A stretch of 64,000 bases of DNA from Edolisoma coerulescens (Eukaryota; Chordata; Aves; Passeriformes; Campephagidae). The first letter of the stretch is position 1; the number at the start of each line of letters is the position of its first letter. Of this stretch, positions 39,801 through 52,345 are shown in pieces. The notes below the pieces were generated by a model. The model ran no database searches, was not told the DNA's origin, and saw only the letters and a list, made by a program, of their open reading frames with translations. The translations under genes were made by a program, and so were the position numbers. The DNA lies in contig VWZW01005505.1 in the NCBI GenBank assembly GCA_013397115.1, forward strand, positions 62,001-126,000, read 5' to 3'.

Positions 39801-42800
39801 TGTCTTCTTATCTGGTACCTATATAGCGGCCCAGCTAACAAAAGGTAGTTACAAAAGCATGTGGGGTGAAAGAACTCATACTTGGAGAAAAAATACACCC
39901 GGCTCAAGAAAACCACTGATGTTGTTATCATCCGTAAGGCAGACATTTAAAGTAACAAAGTAAACTGGGCTTTGCCGGTTTTCAACTGAATTGTGGAAGC
40001 TTAATCACCTTATGAAAGCTGAACCTGAGATAAATATTTCAGCTTCAGTGAAAAAAGCTATAGTAGAACTAGTTCAGCAAACAACCTTCCTAATAGTGGC
40101 CTCTTTATCCCCAGGGGGATTTAAGAAGAAAGATGAAAAAAGAAAACTACGGAAACACTGCTAAAGTAAATTGAAATTTAACCTGCTGGGGTAACATACT
40201 TAGGATTTTACTCTACAAGAAAATGAAAAAAAACGGAGAACATAAAACCCACGATGGCAACTATGCACACAGGATGAAAGAGAAGCAATAGTGTACTTCC
40301 AATCCTGCTGCTGTATTACTTGAATGCCATCTCCTTCCACCCCAGCCTAATCCACATAGTAGTTAGCAGGGATACTAACAGACACTATTTATATTCTCTT
40401 TTTAGGACCAGAGGTCTGTAAAACCAAACAAAATCCTCCACTGGTAAAATGTCATTGGTTTATTTCCAACAATTTACCTGGAGATCAAACTGGGAAAAGC
40501 TGGTATTGCACGGTGAAAAATGAGAAAAGCTTGCTCACTTGAGACACAAAAATGACACTCAGCTTATATTATCCAGAGATTCAAAATATAATAATGCAGC
40601 CTTCAGTGGTGTGCTCCTGGCCTGGCTTCTCCACAGTGGGGTTCAGATGTTTTGCATGACTGTGGGCTGAGGGCTTTTTCCCCACTGGGGTTTAGCAGTC
40701 TCCTGGAGGAATAGTCTGGAAGGAGGGGGATCACCAAGACCACAGGCTTCACTTAGTCACAGTTTTTTCTATTCAGAATACACCTTTCTGCATCTTCATA
40801 AATTAAATAATTTTTCATCCTTATTTAGAGTCACAAGTGAGAAAGTTATGCAATTATTGTTAGCTTCAGACAATCTTCTTTGCTGCTAACTCATGGAAAT
40901 CAGCGGAGAGAAACATGTTTTCAGTTAACAAATTGAAGGCTAACTCTTTAACCAGAGAATTCATGTTTTCATTGAAAGAAAATAAAACGTGAAACAAAAA
41001 TGGAGATGTCCAGCTGAAAGACCTTCTGTGGGGAGAAAAAACTCAGCTTTCCAAAATAGTGACAGGAGACTGGAATTAATTTGAAAAACCTTTGAGTACA
41101 TAGCCAAAACTTGCCTGTAAAACACAGGTAAAATAATGCAGAGTATGCCATTTCCCACTCTGCTCACCCTGCACCTTATGTTTATACCGAATACAGACAG
41201 ACACTTAATTTTGACTGCAAAAATTGTGATTTATAAATTATGTTGAAAAGAAGAACCATGCTTCAGCTGTAAGCTAAGTTCTACAATGATTCAGTCACAA
41301 AGACTGTGTCAATACCTGTACTCGTCTCATACCACATGTTTAACTGGAGTTCAATGTGGTTTGGATAGCAAAGTCTGATGTATGACTCCTTAATAGATTT
41401 CTTAGCATTTTCAAGTGTTAGATAATTTTGGTTCCTATCTAAAATCATTAATCCAGAGTGAGCTATGTTTAAGTTTTTCTTTGTCTTCTGATTTTATTTC
41501 TTACCACTTCCAAGGAAAAAAATTTGCCAAAGCTATTTACTTAAGAAGCATAGTTACTACTGTACAGGTTAAGAAATCCTAAACTCTTAAAACCTTTAAC
41601 CTGAAAAATTACACTCACAAGTCATGATTATGTAATGCTTACAGAGGACACAACCAGTGCTGCAAAAACCCGCCTTTCTGCCCAATAAATAAAATAGCAT
41701 CTAAGGTTCTTTTACTACTAAACCTGACTTTTACTGACATTTGGCTGACATTCATGAAGAAGGAGCAAACCCCTAGTTTTCCTCAACTTCAAGAGCCAGA
41801 GGAAAAATTCTGCAGTAAATAAGTCAACTGAAGTTTTTGTCATGGACTTGCAATAGTTAATGCCATCCCTTGAAAATTTTGCAAATTTAAAAATCCAAAA
41901 GCAGTTTGAAAGTTTAAAATTAGTTCATTATAAGCAATTAAATTCTTTACCACTTTCTGTATGCTCAACCTTGTCTGTACACACAAGGCCACACTAATAA
42001 AATCTGTGAAAGATAAGCTAGGAATGGGAAAACACACTATAGAACTTCTAAGCAAAAACAGGTGAGTTTGTTTCATCAGATTTGAAAGAACTCAGATAAG
42101 AGGGATTCATGTTTTGCTTTGGAGGAAATGAAAACGGAACAGGGGCAGTGACATGAAAAGAAAACCATGGGGGAAAAATGGTAGAATTGCACAGAAAAGA
42201 GGTTGAATGAATAATACACAGAGGAGACCTCACGAAAGCGAAGAGATGAGAGAAAAGTTCTGAGAAAAATGAGAAAGCATATACAATTTCATTAGAAAAT
42301 CATAATAATCAAAGTTTTATGGAAAACATAGAAGTGAGATGCTTACTCTGGCTTGACTTTTAAAAAAGGAATTAAATCCTGGCCTCTAGAGTTAAGGCAA
42401 AAATTCTTACAGACTGCAGCTTGGGCCTTAGAGCAAGAGAGAAGAAAAGCAGTAGGTCACCAGATGAATTTTTGTCTCCAAATCAATTAATTGATCTCTT
42501 ATCAAGTATAAGAAATATGCAGATTATAAAAGACAGGAAAAGAATGGGGAACCAAGCTTCCAATATAGCTTTTAAATACTTTTTCTCTTAACCGTGTCAA
42601 GGAAGAAAAATGCATAATAGGGGGAGGCCTCCACAAGAGCAAACTGAAGAACTATTGTTCTCTAATGACTTTAAATAAGCTTTTTAGGCTTACATGTGAA
42701 TTAGAATTTTGCTCTTCCTCCTTATGAAAAAAAATCCAACAAAACCACTTTTGATTTTAGTAAGATATTATTCTATTCTAATGACAATCAAATCTAGTTA

Positions 42801-43049
42801 GGTATCAATCAAAAGAACAAATCCATTGCAAAAGATTTCTTAAAAGGTATTCTGGGTTTCCAGTACGGCTGCTTCCCTTTTCAGAAGGAAGATCGAGTCA
42901 TTAACCCTCAAATCAAACCTCAACTTTGAATTGCTAAGAGTTGAAACAAAAACTGCCTTTCAACCTGACTGACTCAGTTCATGTAACTTATCAACAAAAC
43001 TCTCCCCTACCTAGCTCAGCATTTTAAGCAAATCTATAAATTCAGAGGT

Positions 43050-43205
43050 GTAAGTGGACACGGAGAGTGATTTAATTAGACATTTGTATGTGTTCACTAT
43101 TTATTTTGCAAATGCTGTGAACGACAGCAGTATGCTGAACAGTTTAAACAGACTGTATTGTAATTAATGACAATAAACAATTTTGTTCAATATTAAACAA
43201 AAAGT
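43050..43205. other. AT-rich candidate conserved non-coding element
   Basis: Contains GTGATTTAATTAGACATTTG, TTTATTTTGCAAATGCTGTG and GTAATTAATGACAATAAACA, combining homeodomain, octamer-like and Sox/Fox-like cores within 150 bp. No repeat signature is present. This is a composition-based suggestion only. Confidence 0.25.
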
Positions 43206-45109
43206 TTGGGGTGAAAGTTCATAATTTTTAAAAGAACCTATAAAACATAGAAAAATGAGAAAAATCAATTTTTCTTACACTTAAAGTCTCTACATATTTT
43301 CATAAATGACTGTAGGCTTTGTCTTTCCTGTATGTATTTTCATTGTCCTAGCTGTGTTGCTGCTGCAAAGCTGTTTCCAGCAGATGATCTTTCACATCAG
43401 TTTCTAGCTAAACTTTACAGCTTCTTGCCTGAAACAAGCTCCTTAAAAAAACATGGCTGATTCATGTCATAGTAAGCGGCTCCTTTTAATAACACTGCTG
43501 CAGTTCTCAGACAGACACTGACAGAACCATTAAACGGTAGAGACATCACAGCTCACTACTACCCCCTTTGATTTAAATAGCCAACTGGATAATATACACA
43601 AAAAAGATCCCAAAAGAGCAGAGCTAAAGTAATTTTTTTGAAAATCAAGTTTTTGAAACAATGGCAAACATTGACAAATAAGCACAAAGAGTATCACCAC
43701 CATGGTGCAGTGAAATGAGATGAAATCTCCCATATATCATTAGCAAATGCAAGCTGAATTCATTCCGTGATGCTCCTGACTTCCAAGCAATTGCAGCAGC
43801 AAAAGAGATTTTGTTGCTTCTTCTGGGATAAGCAAAGGCTAAAAAAATGATTAATTACAGTTTTATGTCCTTCTGGCAGAATTATAGCTTCCACATATTA
43901 TTTAGTTCTTAAAAAAAAGATTGATCTGAAACCTCCTAATATCTACATATGCAGATTTTGCGTTTCAAATTACTCAATGTACAGGAAGTGTGTAAACTCC
44001 CTTTATACCTAACAGCTGTCATTTCACCAGTTACAAATTTGGCAAAAGCATTTCTAGGTATGCTGGGAGAGCACTTGTGAAGACAGCTTGCTCACCATGT
44101 AACACTGCTGATTTATGAAGCAAGCTATGCCCCAGTCAAGGGGGACAAGATTTTACACAGGCACAGAGCCAGCGGAGATCTGAAAGACTGCACTCCCTGA
44201 AAGCCTGCTGCCTTCCACTTGTGGGGAAACACCTCTCTACTTCTAGCATAATCACACCCCCTCCACCTGAACATGTTTCCTGGGTACATCTTCTGGCTAA
44301 ACTGTCATATAGGAAAATATCTTTCTTTCTGTCTTCCGCTGAAAGCGCAACACTGGTGTATGGGGGTGGTACATGATTGCGAGGGAAACAGATGGTCTCA
44401 AGCTGAGAAGTCTGGTATTTAACATGCTTTTCTAACTACCACCGGGGGCTAAAACCAAACATTTCAGGACGAAGAATTGTTTCATGGTAAGATCGCAGCA
44501 GAGCACGTCAGGAAATCTCTTTTTTTATTCCTGGCATAGCCACTGGCGTGATCGCAAGCGAGAGCCTTTGTACATCCAGCGGTCTTGCTGCTCAAACTGG
44601 TTAACAACACCTGCCAAGGCACAGGGGGCTGCAGGAATCAATTATGTGCCCAACAGCTCTTTTCTGCCCTTGGAACAGAAGAGGTTCTACAGGTAAAGGT
44701 CCTCTGCTCTCAGATCAAATTTACAATGAGAAGTGCACAGACAAACGTGTTTGCAGAGAGGTGGAGGAAGGGTAGGCTTTGTGTTCTGCTGAGGGGTGAC
44801 TCCACACTGCTGCCAGATTGTGGAATAGGAGGGGATACTCAGAATACCAGATTTTTTTCTGATGTAGGTCAGGTTTCCACCACCTGTGGGTAGAGAAGCA
44901 CATGTAACCCATCCCACCTGCTCCCTACAGAATTCCCTGCAGCCCCATTTCCTAGCTCCATGCAGGTCTAAGTGTGAAAATTTCATAGACAAGGTAACAT
45001 TTTTCAGGAAGAGCTACTGGGTTGCTTTATAATCTCAGGTGAATTGAATCTATTAGAGATTCACACTTTGGAAATACAACTCCAAAGAAAATAAATACAA
45101 ACAAACAGG

Positions 45110-45460
45110 AAGACTTCGAGGTACATTAGCTGCAAAAATTATCTCAGAAGCAAATGCTTTTACAAGCCGCAAACATGTACAATTAGAAGCATTTTTGAAA
45201 GCTGAAAGCCTAAATAGCTGTCAGCAACTTCACCAGCAAGTGCAAGTCATTTACAACAGCAAGCAGACAGATTATCAAGATAACAGAAGCACTGACTAAT
45301 TGTGTAGCCTAAACTGGCAATGAAAACAGAGCAGAGCCCTGTATGTGTGAATATTATTTTTAAATAGGTATATTTCAGTTCCAAGTTTTCCTCTTTTAGT
45401 TGTTACCATTTAATAATAATCATTTAATTAAATTGCTCTTTTAATTTTTTAAAACGTTTG
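45110..45460. other. Candidate conserved non-coding element next to the ERVL relic
   Basis: Includes TAGCTGTCAGCAACTTCACC (TGTCAG resembles a MEIS/PKNOX core), GATTATCAAGATAACAGAAG with opposed GATA-type cores, and TTTAATAATAATCATTTAAT. It has no transposon signature and ends about 400 bp before the retroviral remnant. This is a composition-based suggestion only. Confidence 0.25.
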
Positions 45461-45879
45461 GAAGTAAAAACCTAACTTTGTAGATAGCCTCCTCAAGACT
45501 TTTCAAATCTCTGAATATCACTGAAATACTGAACAGAAACCAAGAGCTATTTTTGAGTTGCTACAACAGTTACAAAATAAGATGCCTGCATTGTAATATT
45601 CTTCCATAACAGCACAAACTTCAAGCATAGATTCCAAAATATTTTATAGCTCTCAGTAAAATCTGGGTGAAGACCTATTGAATTTTGGTAAGTATAGACT
45701 TCTTCATGGCACATTACATGTATTACACACTCTTCTTTAGAGACAAATGGAAAACCTCAAGAGTTTTCATGTTCAGTGGTTTATATTCAGAGCCTTTTCT
45801 AGCTGTACAGAACTTCTGAAAAAGACGAAGAGTAATTTATCTTCAAAATACCTACAGTATGCTGGTTTTGACTGTGTGG

Positions 45880-46800
45880 AGTCCTACACGACAAGACACA
45901 AAAAGTGCTGAAGGACAAAGCGAACCAAGTCAGTTTGCAGAAGTGACTTGAAGTGAAGCTGGCTTTAGACACTGCTGAACAAGAGAAGTGGCCAGTCCTT
46001 TATCTCTGTACTAACTCAGGGACGATGGCAAATTCTCTGTGGAGGTGGCTACAGCAATGGAAACAGGCCAACTGACAGTGGAGTGACACACCCCTCTGGG
46101 CTGCTGAATTATGGCAAGATATTGTTGCTCGGGTAGAGAATGTGATTGTAAAAGTACTTCACAAGATGCTCACGTACCTAAGAGTCAGGGCACTGAAGAA
46201 CACTGAGAAAATGAACAGGTGACCAAGCTGCTAGAATTGAAGTAGCTCAGATGGAACTGGACTGGAAACACAAGGGTGGGCTATTTTTTACAGCTTGATG
46301 GGCTGATGACACATCAGGACATATAGGAAGGATGCAACAGATAGATGGGCTTGTGGCCGAAGGGTTGAACTGAAGTACTGATGTCATTGCACAGGCTTTC
46401 CAAGAATGTCAAACATGCACCACAATCAAACTAGTAAAAAGCAAAAAACTAGTAAAGCCTTTTTGGTATAGAGGGTGCAGGCTGAAATAATATGGGAAAG
46501 CCTGGCAGATTGATTATATCACACTACCATGAACCTGTTTCACCATGTGCTTACAGTGGTGGAAGCGACACTGGATGGTTGCAAACATACTGTGTGACCT
46601 ATGCCACCAGCTGGAATACTATCCTGGGCCTTGAAAAGCAGGTTTTTATGGTCACACAGCACCTCCGAAAGAACTGAATCAGAAAACAGGACTCATTTCC
46701 AGAACAATTAATAGATACATGGCATTGAAGAGGTATATCGCATTCCCTATCATGCACCAGACTCCCGGAAAACTGAATGATGATTTAAGTTGCATGTTAT
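45880..46800 (+). pseudogene. ERVL pol remnant (RNase H and integrase), heavily mutated
   Basis: Fragments resembling the RNase H and integrase parts of avian ERVL polymerase occur in the correct order on the plus strand but in shifting frames. The RNase H part covers roughly 45890..46180 and the integrase part roughly 46200..46800. One 61-codon open piece (46492..46677) shows the ILGLEKQV-type integrase segment. Several stop codons and indels break the frame within each domain, and the zinc-binding and catalytic regions cannot be read as one protein. The match rests on recalled family motifs, so exact domain limits are approximate. Confidence 0.75.
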
Positions 46801-47239
46801 GGAAATTGTTATATCTGGAATCTCTTGTTGCCAGCTGGGCTGGGAGCAGGGGGAGGAGTTCACTGCAATATTAAACCCTATAAACCCCAAAGAGTCCAGG
46901 GGTGAAGATTGAAATGTATATACCTTTAAACTGCTGTAACTCATTATTTGAGTTGTATTTTTAGGAATTACTATAGTGTTAGCTAACTAAACCAATGGAG
47001 GAGAAGCCTTAAAAGAAGCAGTTGCAATGCAGCAGTAACTGGACCCGAGTTGCCTTTGGTGCCCAACAGCTCCATGCAGCACATCGCCTCTCCCGTCCTG
47101 AGTGACCACTGGAACAGATGGAATGCCAAGTCACGGACTAAATGAACTCACTGGACATTTGTGGATATTTATGGACTTTTTACAGACACTTCACAGGGGT
47201 GGTCCATAGACTAAAGGAATGATATCTCTATATTGTATC

Positions 47240-47987
47240 AAAGGTCCTACACCTGGGCTGTGGCAATCTCAGGCTCACCTACAGGTTGGGCTGAGAACAG
47301 CCCTGTGGAGAAAGACTTGGCAGTTGATGAAAAACTCAACAAGGCCCAGCAAATGTGCACTTGCAGTCCAGAAAGCCAAGCAAACCCTGGGCTGCACCAA
47401 AAGCAGCGTGGCCAGCAGGTTGAAGGAGGTGATTCTCTCCCTCTGCTCTGCTCTGGTGAGATCGCACTTGGAGTGCAGTGTACAGTTATGGTGTCCCCAA
47501 CATAAGAAGGATGTGGAACTGTTGGAGCAAGTCCAGAGGAGGGCCATGAGATTGATAAGAGGACTGGAGCACTGAAGACAGGCTGAGAATGGTGGGGCAG
47601 TCCAGCCTAGAGAAGAGAAAGTTGTGTGGAGACCTCATAGCAGCCTTCCAGTATCTGAAGGAGGCCTAAAGGGAAGCCAGAGAAGGCCTCTTCATCGGGA
47701 ACTGTAGTGACGGAACAAGGAGTAATGGGCACAAATTAAAAGAGGGGAAATTTAGGTTAGATATTAGGAAGAAATTTTTTTGTTGTGAGGGTAAAACACC
47801 AGAACAGGCTGCTGTGGGAGGTTGTGGATGCCCCAACCTAGCAGTGTTTGAAGCCAGGCTGGATACGGCCTTGAGCAACCTGGTCTAGTGGGAGGTGTCC
47901 CTGCCCGTGGCAGGGGGAATTAGGACTAGATGATCTTTAAGGTCCATTCCAATCCCTTAACACTGGTTATATGATTATATGATGATT
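47240..47987 (+). mobile_element. CR1 LINE, 5'-truncated, inserted into the ERVL relic
   Basis: Sense-strand CR1 of about 750 bp. It starts near GGTCCTACACCTGGGCTGTG, passes through AACAGCCCTGTGGAGAAAGA and CAGCGTGGCCAGCAGGTTGA, contains the ORF2 C-terminal segment (LVRSHLECSVQLWCP), and ends with GGTCCATTCCAATCCCTTAACACTGG and degenerate TATATGATT repeats as the 3' microsatellite. Sequence resembling the ERVL internal region flanks it on both sides, so it landed after the provirus. ORF2 breaks down about residue 118 of the readable piece. Confidence 0.92.
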
Positions 47988-48068
47988 AATGGGGATTATG
48001 GTTAATGAGGATGTATTGGAATTTGTGAGACTCGAACATGACTTAAATGGAATAAGAAGTTGAGAGTC

Positions 48069-48657
48069 TGTTGGTTTTGGCTGGAGTGGAGATAGTGTTC
48101 TTCACAATAGCTGGTATGGGACTATGCTTTGGATTTGTGCCAGAAACAGTGTTGATAAATCAGTGATGTTTTAAATACTACTGAGCAGTGCTTACGGAGG
48201 CAAGGCCTTTTCTGCTCCTCGCTAAACCCCACCAGTGAGGAGGCTGGGGGTGAACAAGAAGCTGGGAGGGGACACAGCCAGGACAGCTGATCTAAACTAG
48301 TCAAACGGATATTCTATAAAATAGGGTGTCATGGTCAGCATATAAACTGGAGGCAAGGTTGGCTGGGAAGCCACTGCTCAGGGACAGTTGGCTGGTGATG
48401 AGCAAAATTCTTTTCATTTGCATCACTTGTCCTCTGTGGGCTTTACTTTATCTTTCTTTTTCTTTGTTATTTTCCTTTCCACTACAATTTATTTTTTCTT
48501 ATTATATTTTACTTGAACTATTAAACTGCTCTTGTCTCAACCCACAAGTTTTCTCCCTTTTCCTGTTACAAATTCTCTTCCTCCCATCCTGCTAGGGCAG
48601 GGGAGTAAACAAGCGGCTGTGTGATGTTTAATTGCTGGCTGGGGTTAAACCATGACA
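48069..48657 (+). repeat. ERVL 3' LTR (589 bp)
   Basis: Begins TGTTGGTTTTGGCTGGAG and ends GGGGTTAAACCATGACA, giving the TG...CA ends of a retroviral LTR. Internal landmarks match a common bird ERVL LTR as I remember it: AGTAGCTGGTATGGG-like and GAGCAGTGCTTACGGAGGC segments, GGAGGGGACACAGCCAGGACAGCTGA, TATA-like TATAAA at 48315 and 48341, an ATTAAA polyadenylation-type signal at 48520, and TCTCAACCCACAAGTTTTCT near the end. It is in the same orientation as the pol remnant, which makes it the 3' LTR. A purine-rich run lies just upstream. Confidence 0.85.
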
Positions 48658-48814
48658 TGCAGCTACCAGCCAGACCTTAACATCCTGGAAGTCTAGATAT
48701 AAGAAACTTACACCCTCATCCTATGAATCAAAATGGATATACTTTTTCTAGAACCCAGCTGGCTGAGGTTGCTGGCATGCAAAAGGTCTACCCTTGGCCA
48801 GCAGACAACCACAT

Positions 48815-49040
48815 GGATGAACATGTCCTGGTTTTGACTAGCTCTGACAATAACCTGGGGGGTGAGTCAGCCCAGTAGGAAAGTATATAAAATGAAGGCA
48901 CTTGCAATGCCCCTGGGCCCATGCCTCATTCAAGCTCAGAGACCTGACATAAATCTTGCTCATTGCTTCTTTCCAGTAGGAGCTTTGTAGCTTCTTTAAG
49001 TAAATGCCATTTGATTATTATTTATCATGTCTCCAAAACA
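48815..49040 (+). repeat. Possible LTR fragment (unassigned)
   Basis: Downstream of the ERVL LTR is a block with promoter-like TATA sequence (AGTATATAAAATG at about 48883), a GCACTTGCAATGCCCCTGGGC segment, and a T-rich end with GAGCTTTGTAGCTTCTTTAAGTAAATG. The arrangement resembles U3-R-U5 of a solo LTR. I do not recognise the family, the ends are unclear, and no target-site duplication was found, so this is only a candidate. Confidence 0.3.
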
Positions 49041-52000
49041 TTAAATTGCAGAAAAAAGATCACATCTGCCAGAGGCATGACTCCTGCTTTATGACTGTTT
49101 ATATTCAATCCTCACCCAAATGTAGGCCATGGGGGCACTACTGAATATTCCTCACACTATGAGAATACAGATGAAAATCGTTTGGGCCATCAAAATAAAT
49201 GACTCATATACTGAAGTGAGAGATTATGCTACCTTTTCTTTAGTAAATCCCAAGAAAGAAATTTGATGGCTGATGTGCTGCTGCTCATGCCAGGGTCGTT
49301 TTCTGTAACAGTTTCATGTACAGCTAATCTCATGTCAGTTTTCATAGTCCCAGCTGGTCAATTCATCAGGTTTGTGTACAACAGGATGTGGGAACTCCTC
49401 TGACATGATAAACTCTCCAGATACGCTAAACTGCATTGTACTTGGTACAGATCTTTGCTGAACATAGGCAAAGACTTACTCCTCCTAGAATTCGTGCTCA
49501 GTAGTTTGTTTAATGGTGGAGGCTTTTGTTAGTACCAGTAGTCTTGAAGAGCTTTATAACAGTTTCTTCTTCCTGATAAAACCAGAGTAATTCTGTTTAC
49601 TGGTACTTAAGCCACACAAGTCAACACTAGTTGGTACATGTCTCTTCTACATCAGAAACAACTTCCACTAAACAGAGATGCACTTTGAGTTTTCCAGTTT
49701 GTGCACACAGAACAAGAGAGAATAGCAAACTAGTTTCTATGCAGATGGGTTTGTCCCCATATAAAGTATCCTCAGTGTCTATCAATTAGGCCATTTCATT
49801 AAGGCCTGAGCTTAACCATATCTACCATTCCTTTACTGTATTTACTTAGCTCTTTTTGGTGGAAACAGGGAAACTCACACACAAGAATTGTTACTGAGCA
49901 AATAAAATCTTATTTCAAAAGTAAACAACAAGAAAAAACATCCAAGAAAAGTACCTACTATGTTCAGTCTCACTACTACTACAGTAATAAGGTCCCTCTT
50001 CACCCCCAATTCTTTTTGTATTCACATAGGAACATAGTGAGGAGCACAGCTCTAGGAAAGACATCTGCTCTTACAGAACAAAGACTAAATCATATTGTGT
50101 TTGATACTCGCAGCACTGTTACATATGAATATGTATATTTTACACCCTGGAATATGAAAATTTTACACCATACTCTAGGTATCTGTGCATATACATACAA
50201 ACTTACTGTTAATAAAAATATAAATACATGTCAGAAATACATTTTATTACTTTATGAACATCTTTTATACTTGTGACATGTCCTTACTGTTTAGTAGCCC
50301 ACAAGTGAGAAGTTACTGTGTCTGGTGTTGCCTGTGATAATTTACATCTCCCTAGGGGTAAGGGTGCTAAGCTTTCTTCAAACCACTTATTCTTGGCACC
50401 AAAACTGAGCAATTACAGCTATGTCTCACACTTTGTCTTTTAAGGATGTGGCATGTTTATTACTTCCAAGAGAAAAATGACTCCTCCAATGACGTTTTAA
50501 AATCATTGGGTTCAGACTAAACACAAAGTGCTGTCTATAAAAGACAAAGTTAAATTTGTATACAGCTCCTATCTCTATGGCATATGATCACAAAAGCCCC
50601 AGGCAGAAAAGTATTCCTTTCTTGCTTTTGCTCTTAGCAGTACAGAGGTACTATGGAAATTTCAATTAACAGTTTGGAAAAGTTTCCACAAACATTTTGC
50701 TTCTGTACTAACAACTACTGGGTTTTGACCTAAAAATTATTATTTAAAATTCAATTGCAAGTATATGGTGCAATGGCAAGTTGCAATCTTCAAAACTACA
50801 AGAGTAGCTGATGAGAGTTTGCTTGAGACTTTTAACTTGTAAAATCATAGCCTTAGTCCCGCATCGCACATGCCTAACATGTAAATGCAAAAATCACAGC
50901 AGCTTAGAAAAAGACCTCAAAACAACTATGCGCACAAGAGCAATTAGGAAATTGGTCTTCAGCTGCAAAACAAATAATGTAACACTGAATGCATAAAGCT
51001 GTCCAGTAAAATATATTCATTGCATCAAATGAAAGATATGATAATTACAAGTACTTTCCACAAATCTGAAAAGCAATGTAATAAAAAAATAAACAGCCAA
51101 TAAAATATGAACAATTTTGAAAAAAATAATTCAAGCTATTAGTTCTGAGATACAAAATTATATTGGCCTCATTAATCAGTTCAAAATGTTGTATTAACGA
51201 ACAGAAATTACACTCTTGTAAAGTCTTTCCTTTACAAGGTAGTTACTTCTGTAGAGTCAATGCATCTACTTTCTATATACTGAGTAAGAAAACTACTGAA
51301 GAGAATATCTATAATTAAAAAAAATTAAAGGGCCATACAGATTTGAGGGATTATGATAATGTGAAACCCACTCTGGGATTTTTTTTTCTTTTTTTCCCCC
51401 ACAGTTCTTTATGTGATTCATTGTAAATTTTAATATACCCTGGTTAATTCACTTTGTTCTGGTGCACAGTATTTTACTGCACCATACATGTAATAATGAC
51501 ATACTGAACGTATGAACATATGGTTGAGAAATATGATGAAGAAATTACTGGACTGATAAACTGATAATATAATCACAAGTGAATTTCTCATAAGCTTCTA
51601 AAATATGACAGGAGATGAAAAAAAGTTATAAGCTAATTTCCTTGTGCCTTAAGAAAAGCAATTTAAGTATTCCCCTCCTTCCTTTAAAAAAAAAAAATAG
51701 CCTCTGTGTGATGAAATCCCTTAAAAATACAAACCACTGGGAAAGGAAAAAACAAAGCACACTGGCAAATATGCAGACACAAGCACTCAGACATGACAAA
51801 GATGTTTCTACTAGCATAGAAGAGAATAGTAAAATATTGAAGAAAGAATGGTGAAAGATGTTTAAAACAAAATTGGGAAAAAAGACTGACAAGGGAAGCA
51901 CAAAGGCACCCAAGAGGAACTTCTGTCCTAGGACATAAAAGCAGCAGCTATCTTGTTGGTGAAATTTTCTTTAAAGAGCAATTCTGGGTTTGTTTTTTTT

Positions 52001-52199
52001 GTTGTTTGGGTTTTTTTTCCCCATTGACCACGATGCAGGGTGACTCAGAACTTGACTGCCCGTATTTTCTTTCCTTTAAAGTAGACTGGTCCCAACCACA
52101 CAACTAGAGCATTGGAAGAGATCCTGGATTGCTTATCTATGCCACAGACATTCATCCATTCGGCACTACAATGGCAGCTAATTCCCTGTGACCACTGAA

Positions 52200-52345
52200 G
52201 CCCTCTGGAAAGCACCAGCACAGCCGAGGGCAGCTCTGCAGGGCTGCCATGCTCACGTCTGGAGGGTGACTGTGCGCCCAGAGCAGGCGGGAAGGCACGC
52301 CAGACCCCTCGGACGCTGCTGGACAACCAGCTGGGCTGCTGGGGG
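52200..52345. other. Short GC- and CpG-richer patch
   Basis: In otherwise AT-rich intron, this ~145-bp patch holds about ten CpG dinucleotides (for example GCCGAGGGCA, ACTGTGCGCCCAGAGCAGGC and TCGGACGCTG). An open frame on the minus strand crosses it (52045..52371) but has no recognisable domain. It could be a small CpG island, an unannotated first exon or a decayed repeat. Confidence 0.3.

Larger units (their letters stand above)
45840..48657 (+). mobile_element. Decayed ERVL-type endogenous retrovirus (pol remnant to 3' LTR), interrupted by CR1
   Basis: Sense-strand relic of a class III (ERVL-like) endogenous retrovirus. In order it has RNase H and integrase pol remnants with many stops and frameshifts (about 45880..46800), a stretch of downstream internal sequence without a recognisable env (46800..47239), an inserted CR1 (47240..47987), a short internal remainder (47988..48068) ending in a purine-rich run that could be the polypurine tract, and an LTR of 589 bp (48069..48657). 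No gag or 5' LTR was found to the left of about 45840. The element is incomplete and incapable of producing proteins. Confidence 0.8.
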
